Counted from the first letter of the stretch, positions 35,746-45,549 are shown. The stretch: DNA of 64,000 bases from CBDDLD01 sp965250025 (GCA_965250025.1 OZ252283.1:2542001-2606000), one strand, 5' to 3'. The notes: generated by a model not told the origin, from the letters alone. Made by a program: numbers and translations.

Positions 35746-36564
35746 ATGCAACAAATATTCAATTTTGTAATTAGAAACAAGACATTCTTATTGTTCTTAT
35801 TACTTTTTGGTATTGCTTTAATCTTAACTATTCAATCCCATTCTTATCACAAAAGCAAGTTTATTAATTCTGCTAATGGGTTTACAGGTGGTGTTTATGG
35901 CTCGTTTCAAAATATTAGCCAATACTTTGGGCTTAGGGCACAGAACGATCTTCTAACTGAAGAAAACAAGCAGCTAAGAACACTTCTATTTAATCGTGAA
36001 ACACAAACGGACTCTGTTAGAATAGATAGTATAGATGGCAAGCAATATCGTATTATTAAAGCCGAAGTATACAAGAATAGTTATTCTAAAACTAATAATT
36101 ACCTTACCATAAATAAAGGGATTAAAGACAGTATAAAACAAGATCTTGGTGTCATTACATCTAAAGGTATTGTGGGTATTACAGACAATACTTCAAAAAA
36201 CTATGCTACTGTATTATCCATTCTGAATAAAAACAGTAGGATAAATGCGCAGTTAAAGTCTACGAACCATTTTGGATCTTTAAAATGGAATGCTAAATCG
36301 CCTCAGCAAGTTCAATTGACTGACATCTCAAAATTTGCTCCTGTAAAGATTGGAGACACCATAATAACAGGTGGACAATCCTCAATATTTCCCAAAGGTA
36401 TTCCTATTGGCATTGTGGAATCCTTTGCTATTGATATTAGTGGTGACACTTATACCGTAGAAGTTGAGCTATTTAATGACATGACCAGCATTGGACATGT
36501 GTATATTATTGAAAACCTCCACACAAAAGAAATTAAATCTTTAGAAGCTTTAAACGATGAATAG
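35746..36564 (+). CDS. mreC: rod shape-determining protein MreC
   Basis: 272 residues: helix at about 12-30, coiled coil (about 60-85: QNDLLTEENKQLRTLLF), then the periplasmic beta-barrel region with SKGIVGITDNTSKNYATVLSILNKNSRINAQL and GDTIITGGQSSIFPKGIPIGIV. Scaffold linking MreB and PBP2/RodA. 12 bases after mreB; overlaps mreD by 8 bases. Confidence 0.95.
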   Translation: MQQIFNFVIRNKTFLLFLLLFGIALILTIQSHSYHKSKFINSANGFTGGVYGSFQNISQYFGLRAQNDLLTEENKQLRTLLFNRETQTDSVRIDSIDGKQYRIIKAEVYKNSYSKTNNYLTINKGIKDSIKQDLGVITSKGIVGITDNTSKNYATVLSILNKNSRINAQLKSTNHFGSLKWNAKSPQQVQLTDISKFAPVKIGDTIITGGQSSIFPKGIPIGIVESFAIDISGDTYTVEVELFNDMTSIGHVYIIENLHTKEIKSLEALNDE

Positions 36565-37063
36565 CATTATTACCAATAATATCATTAGGTTTTTCATTCT
36601 GCTATTGTTTCAGGTGCTGATATGTAACAATATTAATTTCTTAGGATACATCAATCCGTACGTTTACATCATATTCATTTTATTGTTTCCGATTAAAAAC
36701 AATCGCCCGGTATTTTTACTCATAAGTTTTATGCTAGGCATGCTAGTAGATATGTTTTCTGATTCTGGAGGTGTACATGCTGCAGCATCTGTATTGATAG
36801 CTTACGCAAGGCCTGTTGCTTTAAAATCTGCTTTTGGGATGCTTTATGAACATCAAACTATAAAATTTAACAATTCTGAATTCGGGAGCTTATTGGGATA
36901 TGTTACCATGATGACATTAATACATCATATCATGTTATTTTCTCTTGAGATCTTTAACGTTTCTAAAATACTACTCATTCTACAAAAAGCGTTATTCTCT
37001 AGTATTTTTACTATTTTATTGAGTATATTATTAATTATTCTCTTCAGCAGAAATCGTAAATGA
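36557..37063 (+). CDS. mreD: rod shape-determining protein MreD
   Basis: 168 residues, five hydrophobic helices. Typical central motif FLLISFMLGMLVDMFSDSGGVHAAASVLIAYARP. Inner-membrane component of the elongasome. Overlaps mreC by 8 bases and the PBP2 gene by 4 (ATGA). Confidence 0.93.
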   Translation: MNSIITNNIIRFFILLLFQVLICNNINFLGYINPYVYIIFILLFPIKNNRPVFLLISFMLGMLVDMFSDSGGVHAAASVLIAYARPVALKSAFGMLYEHQTIKFNNSEFGSLLGYVTMMTLIHHIMLFSLEIFNVSKILLILQKALFSSIFTILLSILLIILFSRNRK

Positions 37064-38973
37064 GGAAATTACTTCTATTATCAACTGTCATTATTGTAGG
37101 TATCGTTTTTATTGCCAGACTCTCTTACCTTCAATTGTATAACACTGTATCTAATGATGTGTTTGACGATAATGCGATTAGAAAAGTATATGATTATCCC
37201 AAGCGTGGCTATGTATACGACAGAAATGGAAAATTACTCGTTGCTAACCAACCCTCATATGATGTTATGGTTATACCCAGAGATGTAAAGTTCTCTGATT
37301 CCACCTACCTTGAAGAATTTTGTGGTTTGCTGAAAATAAATACCGAAGATTATAATAAAAAACTTGAAAAGGCTACAAAATACTCACCAAGACTACCATC
37401 GGTCTTTCTCTCGCATTTGTCTAAAGAAGATTATGCGGTACTACAGGAAAAGATGAGAAAATTTAATGGGTTTTATATTCAGAAAAGGTCATTAAGAGCT
37501 TATCAGACCAGTATTGGTGCTAATGTATTGGGCGATATAGGAGAGGTTAACAGATCCATTATTAAAAAAGACCCCTATTATAAAATGGGAGACCTCATTG
37601 GCAAGCAAGGTGTTGAACTTTCTTATGAAAACACTTTAAGAGGAGTTAAGGGTATTAAGTTTATTCAAAAAGACCGTTTTAATAAAGATATTGGCCCTTA
37701 TAAAAATGGCACGCATGATACTTTACCTCAACCAGGTAAAGACATCACTATTACCATTGATGCAGAATTACAAGCATATGGCGAGAAGTTAATGGCACAT
37801 AAAAGAGGAGGCATAATAGCCATTGAGCCCGGTAGTGGTGAAATTCTGGCCATGGTTTCCGGACCAAGTTACAATCCTAATTTGTTAGTTGGGCGAAATC
37901 GATCAAAGCATTTCACTCAGCTCTATAATGATAGTATCGCAAAGCCTTTATTTGACAGAGGGTTACAAGCCATGTATCCTCCAGGGTCGCCTTTTAAAAC
38001 ACTTAATGCTCTTATTGGTTTGCAAGAAGGTGTAGTTTCAACAACTGACAAATTCAGATGTGCCATGGGATATAAATACGGTAATCGTAAGATGGGATGT
38101 CACGCCCACAAAAGTCCGGCCGACATGAATTTAGGCATCTACGAATCATGTAATGCATATTTTGCAAATGTATATCGGAGAATCATGGACAAATATGACT
38201 CCCCTGCTGAAGGTATGGATGTATGGAGTAAACACATCAAAAGTTTTGGATTAGGCAATTATTTGAACAATGATCTATCGGTAGGTCAACCTGGAAAAGT
38301 CCCTACGGCAAAAACATATGACATTGCTTATGGTAAGGGGAAATGGTACACCACATTCTCTTTGTCTAATGCTATAGGTCAAGGTGAAGTCCTGGCAACC
38401 CCCATACAATTGGCTAATATGGCTGCTGCAATAGGTAATAGAGGCTTTTATTACACGCCTCACATTATCAAAGCCATTGAAGGTCAAACTATAGATACCT
38501 CATTTACCAATCCAAAATACACCACCATAGACAAGCGGCATTTTGAACCTGTGATTCAAGGCATGTTTGACGTATATAATAAAGGGACAGCCAAATATCT
38601 GCAAGTTCCCGGTATCGAAATTTGTGGTAAAACCGGAACTGCTGAAAATTATGCTATAATTGATGGCAAAAAAACACAGTTAACAGACCATTCCATTTTT
38701 GTTGCTTTTGCTCCAAAAGACGATCCTAAAATTGCGATCGCTGTATTTGTTGAGAATGGATATTGGGGAAGTCGTTTTGCAGGTAGAATGGCTAGTCTCA
38801 TGATTGAGTATTATATTAAAGGACAAATTACCCGAACAGATATGGAGCATTGGGTGTTGTCCCATAGTTTAGAAAATGAATATGCTAAACCATATTCAGG
38901 CAAGCCATTTAAGATTAATGGAGAAACAGAATTACAGGTTATAGAGATCGATTATGAGGAGAGAAAACCATAG
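37060..38973 (+). CDS. mrdA: penicillin-binding protein 2 (elongation transpeptidase)
   Basis: 637 residues. Short N-terminal anchor (about 3-22), dimerisation domain with KRGYVYDRNGKLLVANQPSYDVMV and RGVKGIKFIQKD. Transpeptidase domain with the SxxK nucleophile Ser310 in PPGSPFK, SCN-type motif in ESCNAYF, and KTGTAEN. Cross-links side-wall peptidoglycan together with RodA. Its last 20 bases overlap rodA. Confidence 0.97.
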   Translation: MRKLLLLSTVIIVGIVFIARLSYLQLYNTVSNDVFDDNAIRKVYDYPKRGYVYDRNGKLLVANQPSYDVMVIPRDVKFSDSTYLEEFCGLLKINTEDYNKKLEKATKYSPRLPSVFLSHLSKEDYAVLQEKMRKFNGFYIQKRSLRAYQTSIGANVLGDIGEVNRSIIKKDPYYKMGDLIGKQGVELSYENTLRGVKGIKFIQKDRFNKDIGPYKNGTHDTLPQPGKDITITIDAELQAYGEKLMAHKRGGIIAIEPGSGEILAMVSGPSYNPNLLVGRNRSKHFTQLYNDSIAKPLFDRGLQAMYPPGSPFKTLNALIGLQEGVVSTTDKFRCAMGYKYGNRKMGCHAHKSPADMNLGIYESCNAYFANVYRRIMDKYDSPAEGMDVWSKHIKSFGLGNYLNNDLSVGQPGKVPTAKTYDIAYGKGKWYTTFSLSNAIGQGEVLATPIQLANMAAAIGNRGFYYTPHIIKAIEGQTIDTSFTNPKYTTIDKRHFEPVIQGMFDVYNKGTAKYLQVPGIEICGKTGTAENYAIIDGKKTQLTDHSIFVAFAPKDDPKIAIAVFVENGYWGSRFAGRMASLMIEYYIKGQITRTDMEHWVLSHSLENEYAKPYSGKPFKINGETELQVIEIDYEERKP

Positions 38974-40234
38974 AGGATTTAGATTTGATTGGGTCACCAT
39001 AGTATTGTTTTTATTACTTATCAGCTTTGGTTGGGTAAACATTTTATCCGCATCTCACGAAGGCGATATTGTCAGCTATTTTGATATGACTCAACCTTAT
39101 GGAAAACAAGCTGTTTTTATCATTCTCACTCTGGCTATTGCAGGCATCATTCTATCTATTGAAGCTAAGTTTTATGAACGTTTCGCCAGTATCATTTATC
39201 TAGCCTCTCTTCTATCATTAATTGGTTTATTCCTTTTTGGTAAAAACGTAAATGGTGCCACATCATGGTATGCTATTGGTGGTATGACCTTACAACCTAG
39301 TGAGTTTGCAAAATTTGCCACAGGATTGGCTGTTGCTAAATATATTAGTGATTTGCAGACTGATATGAAAACATTTAAAGATCAGTTAAAAGTCCTATTA
39401 ATTATTATCATTCCTGCCTTTCTCATTCTTCTTCAAAACGATGCTGGTAGTACAATCGTTTATAGTGCTTTTTTCTTCGTCTTTTATAGAGAAGGATTGC
39501 AGCAAATATATCTTATTGTAATAGCCACATTAATTTGCATTGCTATAATGGCTCTAAAATATGGTGTTTTAACCACTACAATTGCTCTTATTTGTATTGC
39601 TTTGGTTGTAAATCTCTTTTTAAGAAAAAAGAAGCCGCCAATATTTCAATCTATTGTTGTAGTTATCATAGGAGTCTGCCTTTCTTTAGGTGTCAAGTTT
39701 TTTTATAGTTCTATCTTAAAACCCCATCAACAAGATCGCATCAGCTTATGGTTACGTTTAGAAAAAGACCCTGAGAAGTTAAAACAAATGAAGCAAACCA
39801 TTCTTTATAATTTAAATGAATCTGAAAAAGCCATTAGCTCAGGTGGTTTTAAAGGAAAGGGATTTTTGCAAGGCACAAGAACCACAGGGAAATTTGTTCC
39901 TGAACAACACACAGACTATATTTTTAGCACTGTCGGTGAAGAATGGGGTTTTATTGGTGCTTCAATAGTGGTCATTCTGTTTGTGGCACTCATCATCAGG
40001 ATATTGTATTTGGCTGAAGCTCAAAAATTACAATTTAGTAGAGTTTATGGTTACACAGTAGCCTCTATTCTATTTATTCATTTTATGATCAATACCGGAA
40101 TGGTTATGGGATTAATCCCTACAGTTGGTATACCTTTACCTTTTTTCAGTTATGGAGGCTCTAGTTTATGGGGGTTCACCATACTCCTTTTTATTTTTAT
40201 AAAATTGGATTCTAATAAGATTAATGAATGGTAA
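38954..40234 (+). CDS. rodA: peptidoglycan glycosyltransferase RodA
   Basis: 426 residues, ten or so helices, SEDS family. Signatures: GGMTLQPSEFAKFATGLAVAKYI, KGFLQGTRTTGKFVPEQHTDYIFSTVGEEWGFIG and GLIPTVGIPLPFFSYGGSSLWG. Polymerises lipid II with PBP2. The central region (about 200-260) is longer than in E. coli RodA (370 residues), with an extra basic stretch LFLRKKKPP. Last gene of the operon. Confidence 0.96.
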   Translation: MRRENHRGFRFDWVTIVLFLLLISFGWVNILSASHEGDIVSYFDMTQPYGKQAVFIILTLAIAGIILSIEAKFYERFASIIYLASLLSLIGLFLFGKNVNGATSWYAIGGMTLQPSEFAKFATGLAVAKYISDLQTDMKTFKDQLKVLLIIIIPAFLILLQNDAGSTIVYSAFFFVFYREGLQQIYLIVIATLICIAIMALKYGVLTTTIALICIALVVNLFLRKKKPPIFQSIVVVIIGVCLSLGVKFFYSSILKPHQQDRISLWLRLEKDPEKLKQMKQTILYNLNESEKAISSGGFKGKGFLQGTRTTGKFVPEQHTDYIFSTVGEEWGFIGASIVVILFVALIIRILYLAEAQKLQFSRVYGYTVASILFIHFMINTGMVMGLIPTVGIPLPFFSYGGSSLWGFTILLFIFIKLDSNKINEW

Positions 40235-40242
40235 AAAGAAAA

Positions 40243-40261
40243 GGCTAAGTAAAACTTAGCC
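40243..40261 (-). terminator. terminator of the PLDc_N peptide gene
   Basis: GGCTAAGT (40243-40250), loop AAA, ACTTAGCC (40254-40261). Only the minus strand continues with a T-rich tract (TTTTCTTTTT), pointing to the small gene at 40297; the plus strand after rodA lacks one. Confidence 0.65.
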
Positions 40262-40296
40262 CTGTATTACACATAATATCATATGCTATTAATCAA

Positions 40297-40494
40297 CTAT
40301 GTGGTTTCTTCTGTATAAAATGTACGTGATATAATGTAGAAAAAGACCCCCAGCACTGGTAAACTTAATAGTAATACTAACCATATCAATTTACTTTTAA
40401 TTTTTATCCGTGATCTAAGCACAACAACACACAGATAGATAGTAACTAGTATATAACAACCTACGAAAAAATCTATTAATCCTTTGGATACCAT
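40297..40494 (-). CDS. small PLDc_N-type membrane peptide
   Basis: 65 residues. Two helices (about 7-28 and 34-56) separated by RSRIKIKSK. The second, LIWLVLLLSLPVLGVFFYIISR, fits the PLDc_N domain (the helical pair found before cardiolipin-synthase-type phospholipase domains), here as a stand-alone peptide. Function unknown. Confidence 0.75.
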   Translation of the reverse strand: MVSKGLIDFFVGCYILVTIYLCVVVLRSRIKIKSKLIWLVLLLSLPVLGVFFYIISRTFYTEETT

Positions 40495-40640
40495 TTCTGA
40501 GGTGTCTTATTTCAATCAATCATTCAAAAAACTAACTCATATTCGATAAGACATATGACTTCATTTTTCTAATCCCGGCAAGAATTTCTAATGATCTTCT
40601 TAACCGTTCTTTGATACAAATGTCAGTATTTTAATTGATT

Positions 40641-40659
40641 AATTTTTATTTATGTTTTT
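40641..40659. repeat. 19-bp direct repeat, copy downstream of icd
   Basis: AATTTTTATTTATGTTTTT, identical to 42174-42192; the two copies bracket the icd gene. Confidence 0.55.
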
Positions 40660-40680
40660 TATGATAATTATAAATATTAT

Positions 40681-42120
40681 TTATTGACCTTGTCCTAAAG
40701 AATAACCACGAACACCATTAAAAGTATACAGGTTTTCTGTCTTTATAACATCAATATTCGTATCTAACGCCTGGGTTAATATCTGTACGACCTTTCTTTT
40801 ATCGATTTCAGCATCCGGATCTTCTCCTATATATCGGCATCGCCAATGATCTGTACAAAATGTTTCATCAAAACCATTAGGCCAAACCTTTACACCTCTA
40901 TTTGTTATTAAAGAAAGCTTAAGCGCATTATTATTTAATTTTTGAAGCTGTTCTGCCAATACATTAGCATTATCACCATGCCAATCTACAAACAGGTCGA
41001 CTCCAACTATTTTTTTATTTTTAGCTGGTTTTCTCTGGTATTTAGGCAAAACTAATGGCGTACTATCTTCATAAAAAACACTTGGCATTTGTTTTGGCGC
41101 CTTTCCCAAATTATCAATTACTGCTTCAGCGAATGCTTTGGTACCGACACATTTTGTACTCATTACCGGATCGTAAATATCGTTAGTATGGATACCATCT
41201 TCAATGGTACGTAACCATGCGTTATGTATTTTTTCAGCAACCTTATTCTGACCTATATGATTTAACATCATAATAGCACCGTTGATTAAACCTGAAGGAT
41301 TGGCAATATTCTTACCTGCTATATCCGGTGCCGATCCATGTATGGCTTCAAACATGGCACACTCTTGTCCAACATTAGCTGACCCTGCCAAACCTACTGA
41401 TCCTGTAATCTGAGCAGCTATATCAGACATGACATCGCCATATAGATTTGGCGTTACAATAACATCAAATGATTCAGGTGAGTCTGCTAATAATGCAGCC
41501 CCTATATCTACAATCCAATGCTCATTTTCAATTTCCGGATAACGCGCTGCTACTTCATCGAATATCTGGTGAAACATACCATCGGTTTGTTTCATGATAT
41601 TATCTTTAGTAAAGCATGTCACCTTCTTTCTACCATATTTCTTAGCATACTCAAATGCATAAGTAATGATCTTTTCGCAACCTGGTCTACTTATAAGTTT
41701 TAGGCATTGCACCACCTCATCGGTTTGTTGGTGCTCTATACCTGCATATAAGTCTTCCTCATTTTCTCTGATGATAACAACATCCATATCTGGATGCTTA
41801 GTAGCTACAAATGGATGCAGGCTTTTACATGGCCTTACGTTAGAGTATAGACCTAAAGTTTTTCGCATTGTAACATTAAGACTCTTATAACCTCCTCCCT
41901 GAGGTGTTGTGATGGGCGCTTTAAAAAGAATCTTATTTTTTCTTATCGATTCCCAAGCTTCATCAGATATGCCGGTTGAATTTCCTGACATGTACACTTT
42001 CTCACCAACTTCTATTTCTTCGAAAGTGATGTCTGCGCCCGCAGCGTTTAAAATATCTAGTGTAGCATCCATGATTTCTGGACCTATACCATCGCCTTTT
42101 GCTAATGTTACTGTTATCAT
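40681..42120 (-). CDS. icd: NADP-type isocitrate dehydrogenase
   Basis: 479 residues. Fold of the isocitrate/isopropylmalate dehydrogenase family: KGDGIGPEIMDATL, substrate-binding NVTMRKTLGLYSNVRPCKS (Ser/Arg cluster) and RENEEDLYAGIEH, metal site in NLYGDVMSDIAAQ, and AIHGSAPDIAGKNIANPSGLI. An extra C-terminal domain of about 130 residues (about 345-479) matches the long Thermus-type IDH, not the 416-residue E. coli enzyme. Converts isocitrate to 2-oxoglutarate in the TCA cycle. Bracketed by a direct repeat, with a palindromic CATAAAT site upstream. Confidence 0.94.
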   Translation of the reverse strand: MITVTLAKGDGIGPEIMDATLDILNAAGADITFEEIEVGEKVYMSGNSTGISDEAWESIRKNKILFKAPITTPQGGGYKSLNVTMRKTLGLYSNVRPCKSLHPFVATKHPDMDVVIIRENEEDLYAGIEHQQTDEVVQCLKLISRPGCEKIITYAFEYAKKYGRKKVTCFTKDNIMKQTDGMFHQIFDEVAARYPEIENEHWIVDIGAALLADSPESFDVIVTPNLYGDVMSDIAAQITGSVGLAGSANVGQECAMFEAIHGSAPDIAGKNIANPSGLINGAIMMLNHIGQNKVAEKIHNAWLRTIEDGIHTNDIYDPVMSTKCVGTKAFAEAVIDNLGKAPKQMPSVFYEDSTPLVLPKYQRKPAKNKKIVGVDLFVDWHGDNANVLAEQLQKLNNNALKLSLITNRGVKVWPNGFDETFCTDHWRCRYIGEDPDAEIDKRKVVQILTQALDTNIDVIKTENLYTFNGVRGYSLGQGQ

Positions 42121-42169
42121 AATTTTGAACTTGTTTTAAATTAACAGCGCAAATATGAAAAACAATTTT

Positions 42170-42214
42170 CATAAATTTTTATTTATGTTTTTAATACAAA
42201 TCATAAATAAAAAT
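42170..42214. promoter_or_regulatory. operator-like CATAAAT/ATTTATG cluster upstream of icd
   Basis: CATAAAT (42170-42176), TTTT, ATTTATG (42181-42187) is a 7-bp inverted repeat. A third CATAAAT lies at 42202-42208, so ATTTTTATTTATG (42175-42187) and CATAAATAAAAAT (42202-42214) form a 13-bp inverted repeat. A weak -7 box (CATATTTG on the minus strand, 42157-42150) lies just downstream towards icd. Likely regulator binding sites; AT-richness makes chance occurrence possible. Confidence 0.45.
42174..42192. repeat. 19-bp direct repeat, copy upstream of icd
   Basis: AATTTTTATTTATGTTTTT, same orientation as 40641-40659; overlaps the operator-like cluster. Confidence 0.55.
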
Positions 42215-42281
42215 TATAATCACAACACAGCAACCGACAATGAATCGACTACAACATTAACAAAATCAACAACTTAAGAAG

Positions 42282-44915
42282 TTATTTATTAAGATTCTCC
42301 AAGCTAGATTTTAGCATTTCAATCTTGGCCAAGGCATCAGATTCTTTTTTCTTCTCTGAGGCTACCACTTGTTCAGGTGCGTTATTTACGAAACGCTCGT
42401 TAGCCAATTTTTTCTGTACAGATTTTAGAAACCCTTCTGTATAATTAAGTTCATCTGTAAGCTTTTTAATCTCTGAAGCAACATCTATAGTTCCCGCCAT
42501 TGGAATAAAATACTCATTAGACTTCACTCTAAAAGTTAAAGCGCCTTCAACCGCATCTTTAACATGAGATAAGGTCGATGTATTCCCCATTTTAGCAATT
42601 AAAGTATCGTATTTTATATCTAAGTTTTCATTATTTATAACCGATAACTCTATAGCATCTCTGAACGCTATATTTTTTTCTTTTCTTATAGTTCTTATCC
42701 CCGAAATAACATCTTTTACAGTTTCAAAGTCTGAGATCAATTTTGAATCATAAGATTGTACATCAGGGTATTTTGATATGATAAGTGCTTCATCGGGCTG
42801 ACGTTCAGTGATAAATTGCCAAATCTCTTCAGTTAGGAATGGCATGAATGGGTGTAATATCTTCAGATTGCTTTCAAACAATGCTATGGCAGCTGCATAT
42901 GTTTTAGCATCTATAGGCTGCTGATATCCCGGTTTTATCATTTCTAAGAACCATGAACAAAAATCATCCCAAACGAGTTTATAAATAGCCATTAAAACAT
43001 CGGACAAACGGTACTTCGTATAGTGATCTTCAATAAGACTCAAGGTTTCCTGAAATTTAGAAGTATACCATTCAATAGCAATTTTAGAAGTTTCTGGCTG
43101 CTCAATCTCCTTAACTTCCCAACCTTTAACTAATCTAAAGGCATTCCATATTTTATTTGCAAATGATTTCCCCTGATTACAGAGTTCTTCGTCAAACATA
43201 AGGTCATTTCCTGCCGCAGAGCTCAGTAAAAGCCCTACTCTTACCCCATCGGCACCATAATCATCGATAAGTTTTAAAGCATCTGGTGAGTTGCCTAAGG
43301 ACTTTGACATCTTTCTTCGTTGCTTGTCTCTTACCAATCCTGTTAAGTATACATTTTCAAATGGTCTCTCACTTTTATATTCATAACCCGCAATGATCAT
43401 TCGCGCCACCCAAAAGAATAAAATGTCTGGCCCGGTTACTAAATCATTCGTTGGGTAGTAATATTGTATCTCCTCATTTTCAGGGTTCCTGATACCATCG
43501 AACACACTTATTGGCCACAACCAAGACGAAAACCAAGTATCTAAAGCATCTTTATCCTGAGTAAGGTCGTCTAACCCTATCGATGTATTTCCTGATTTCT
43601 CTACAGCTAATTGCAGTGCTTTTTCTTTAGTTTCAGCAACGACAAAATCTTCTTTTCCATCACCAAAATAAAACGCTGGAATTTGTTGCCCCCAAAGCAA
43701 TTGTCGTGAGATATTCCAATCACGGATATTTTCCATCCAATGACGATAAGTATTGTTGAATCGCTTAGGAAACAACTTTACCTCTTCATCTTCTAACACT
43801 GCTTTAATAGCAGGTTTTACCAAATCTTTCATGCTTAAAAACCACTGATCGGAAAGTCTGGGTTCTATTATGGCCTTGGTACGTTCAGAAATACCTACCC
43901 GATTCGTATGGTCTTCTATTTTAACGATGGCGCCAAGTGCTTCCAATTCTTTTACTATGGCCTTCCTAACTTCAAAACGGTCTTGCCCTTCATAATGTAA
44001 ACCATAGCTGTTTAAAGTAGCATCTTCGTTAAAAATATCGATGACTTCAAGACCATGTTTATCGCCAAGAACTTTATCGTTTTCATCGTGTGCAGGCGTT
44101 ACCTTTAAGCATCCTGTTCCAAACTCCAGATCAACATACTCGTCTTCAATAACCGGCACCACTCTATTACATATAGGAACAATAGCTCGTTTCCCTTTTA
44201 AGTTTGTATGCCGCTTATCATTTGGATTAATACATATTGCCGTATCTCCCAATAAAGTCTCTGGTCTGGTAGTAGCAATGGTTAAAACGTCATCAGAACC
44301 TTCTACTTTATAATTAATGTAATATAATTTGCCCTGCTTCTCAACATATTCAACCTCTTCATCGGACAAGGTGGTTTTCGCTTCAGGATCCCAATTCACC
44401 ATTCTGTAGCCTCTGTAAATCAAACCTTTATTGTAAAGATCTACAAAGACTTTGATCACAGCTTCAGACATGTCATCATCCATGGTAAACTTCGTACGGT
44501 CCCAATCGCAAGAGCATCCTAATTTTTTTAGCTGCTCTAGTATTACACCTCCGTATTCATGCGTCCAATCCCAGGCGTGCTTTAAAAATGCTTCACGAGA
44601 CAGATCGTTCTTATCTATACCTTGCGCTTTCAGTTTAGCAACAACTTTAGCTTCTGTTGCGATAGAAGCATGGTCTGTTCCCGGAACCCAGCACGCATTT
44701 TTGCCTTGTAAACGTGCACGACGGATCAATACATCCTGAATCGTATTGTTAAGCATATGTCCCATATGCAAAACTCCGGTAACGTTGGGTGGCGGAATAA
44801 CAATGGTGTAGGGCTCTCTACTATCTGGTTCGGAATGAAAATAGTTATGTTCCATCCAGTAGGAGTACCATTTATTTTCTACATTAGAAGCTATATATTT
44901 TGATGGGATTTCCAT
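42282..44915 (-). CDS. valS: valyl-tRNA synthetase
   Basis: 877 residues, class I synthetase. PPPNVTGVLHMGHMLN (HMGH at 50-53) and KMSKS near residue 534 bind ATP; CP1 editing domain between (about 200-330, with TTRPETLLGDTA); tRNA-binding helical domain; and a C-terminal coiled coil (from about 805, KKLTDELNYTEGFLKSVQKKL) typical of ValRS. Charges tRNA-Val. Promoter box TACTTTTG at 44946-44953. Confidence 0.98.
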   Translation of the reverse strand: MEIPSKYIASNVENKWYSYWMEHNYFHSEPDSREPYTIVIPPPNVTGVLHMGHMLNNTIQDVLIRRARLQGKNACWVPGTDHASIATEAKVVAKLKAQGIDKNDLSREAFLKHAWDWTHEYGGVILEQLKKLGCSCDWDRTKFTMDDDMSEAVIKVFVDLYNKGLIYRGYRMVNWDPEAKTTLSDEEVEYVEKQGKLYYINYKVEGSDDVLTIATTRPETLLGDTAICINPNDKRHTNLKGKRAIVPICNRVVPVIEDEYVDLEFGTGCLKVTPAHDENDKVLGDKHGLEVIDIFNEDATLNSYGLHYEGQDRFEVRKAIVKELEALGAIVKIEDHTNRVGISERTKAIIEPRLSDQWFLSMKDLVKPAIKAVLEDEEVKLFPKRFNNTYRHWMENIRDWNISRQLLWGQQIPAFYFGDGKEDFVVAETKEKALQLAVEKSGNTSIGLDDLTQDKDALDTWFSSWLWPISVFDGIRNPENEEIQYYYPTNDLVTGPDILFFWVARMIIAGYEYKSERPFENVYLTGLVRDKQRRKMSKSLGNSPDALKLIDDYGADGVRVGLLLSSAAGNDLMFDEELCNQGKSFANKIWNAFRLVKGWEVKEIEQPETSKIAIEWYTSKFQETLSLIEDHYTKYRLSDVLMAIYKLVWDDFCSWFLEMIKPGYQQPIDAKTYAAAIALFESNLKILHPFMPFLTEEIWQFITERQPDEALIISKYPDVQSYDSKLISDFETVKDVISGIRTIRKEKNIAFRDAIELSVINNENLDIKYDTLIAKMGNTSTLSHVKDAVEGALTFRVKSNEYFIPMAGTIDVASEIKKLTDELNYTEGFLKSVQKKLANERFVNNAPEQVVASEKKKESDALAKIEMLKSSLENLNK

Positions 44916-44945
44916 GTTTTGGTATCGTTTTTGCTATGTAATTGG

Positions 44946-44953
44946 CAAAAGTA
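44946..44953 (-). promoter_or_regulatory. predicted -7 box of valS
   Basis: TACTTTTG on the minus strand, perfect TAnnTTTG, 30 bases before the ATG. The only TTG upstream is about 30 bases away, longer than usual. Confidence 0.5.
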
Positions 44954-45043
44954 CTTATATTTCTTTTTTTGTAAAATTATTGACAAAGAATTATGTACGT
45001 CTCAAGACAGTTTGTATGTTAAATATGACGTATTACATCTAAT

Positions 45044-45051
45044 TAATTTTG
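45044..45051 (+). promoter_or_regulatory. predicted -7 box of the DUF1573 gene
   Basis: TAATTTTG, matching TAnnTTTG, 49 bases before the ATG at 45101. Confidence 0.5.
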
Positions 45052-45100
45052 CAGAGAATTAAAAAGTAAGTAGCTTTGAATCTATGAATTTAAATCTGAT

Positions 45101-45529
45101 ATGATGAAAAAAATAATTACAATCTTATTTATTGGCATTGTTAGCTTAGGGCTTTCTGCTCAGGAAAAAGTGGCTAAGATTGAGTTCAAATCTAAAGTTA
45201 TTGATTATGGAACGATAGAAAAAGGATCTAATGGTGTACGTGTTTTTGAGTTCACTAATACCGGAGATGCGCCTTTAATTATATCTAATGTTAAATCTAC
45301 TTGTGGATGCACAGTACCTAAGAAGCCTAAAGGACCTATATTACCTGGTGAAACTGGTGAAATTCAAGTTAAGTACGATACGAATAGAGTAAATCCTATA
45401 AGAAAAACAATTACTGTTATTTCTAATGCTGATACACCAACTGTAGCTTTAAAAATCAAAGGTTTGGTTGTTGACCCGAACAAAACAAGTGTTTTAGAAA
45501 AAAAGAGTAAAAGCATGCTTGAGCAATAG
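45101..45529 (+). CDS. DUF1573 secreted beta-sandwich protein
   Basis: 142 residues with a Sec signal (about 1-21, LSAQ). Matches DUF1573: IDYGTIEKGSNGVRVFEFTNTGDAPLIISNVKSTCGCTVP, then LPGETGEIQVKYDTNRVNPIRKTITVISNAD. This is an Ig-like fold related to ASH/MSP domains; the CGC motif may bind metal or form a disulfide. Two ATGs in tandem make 45104 equally possible. Function unknown. Terminator at 45556-45585, inside the convergent gene. Confidence 0.88.
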   Translation: MMKKIITILFIGIVSLGLSAQEKVAKIEFKSKVIDYGTIEKGSNGVRVFEFTNTGDAPLIISNVKSTCGCTVPKKPKGPILPGETGEIQVKYDTNRVNPIRKTITVISNADTPTVALKIKGLVVDPNKTSVLEKKSKSMLEQ

Positions 45530-45549
45530 CATTTTACTCAAAGATAAAA

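Noticed and set aside
42245..42281. Hairpin after valS as terminator
   Set aside because: Five-bp stem (AACTT/AAGTT) and no strong T tract; not convincing.
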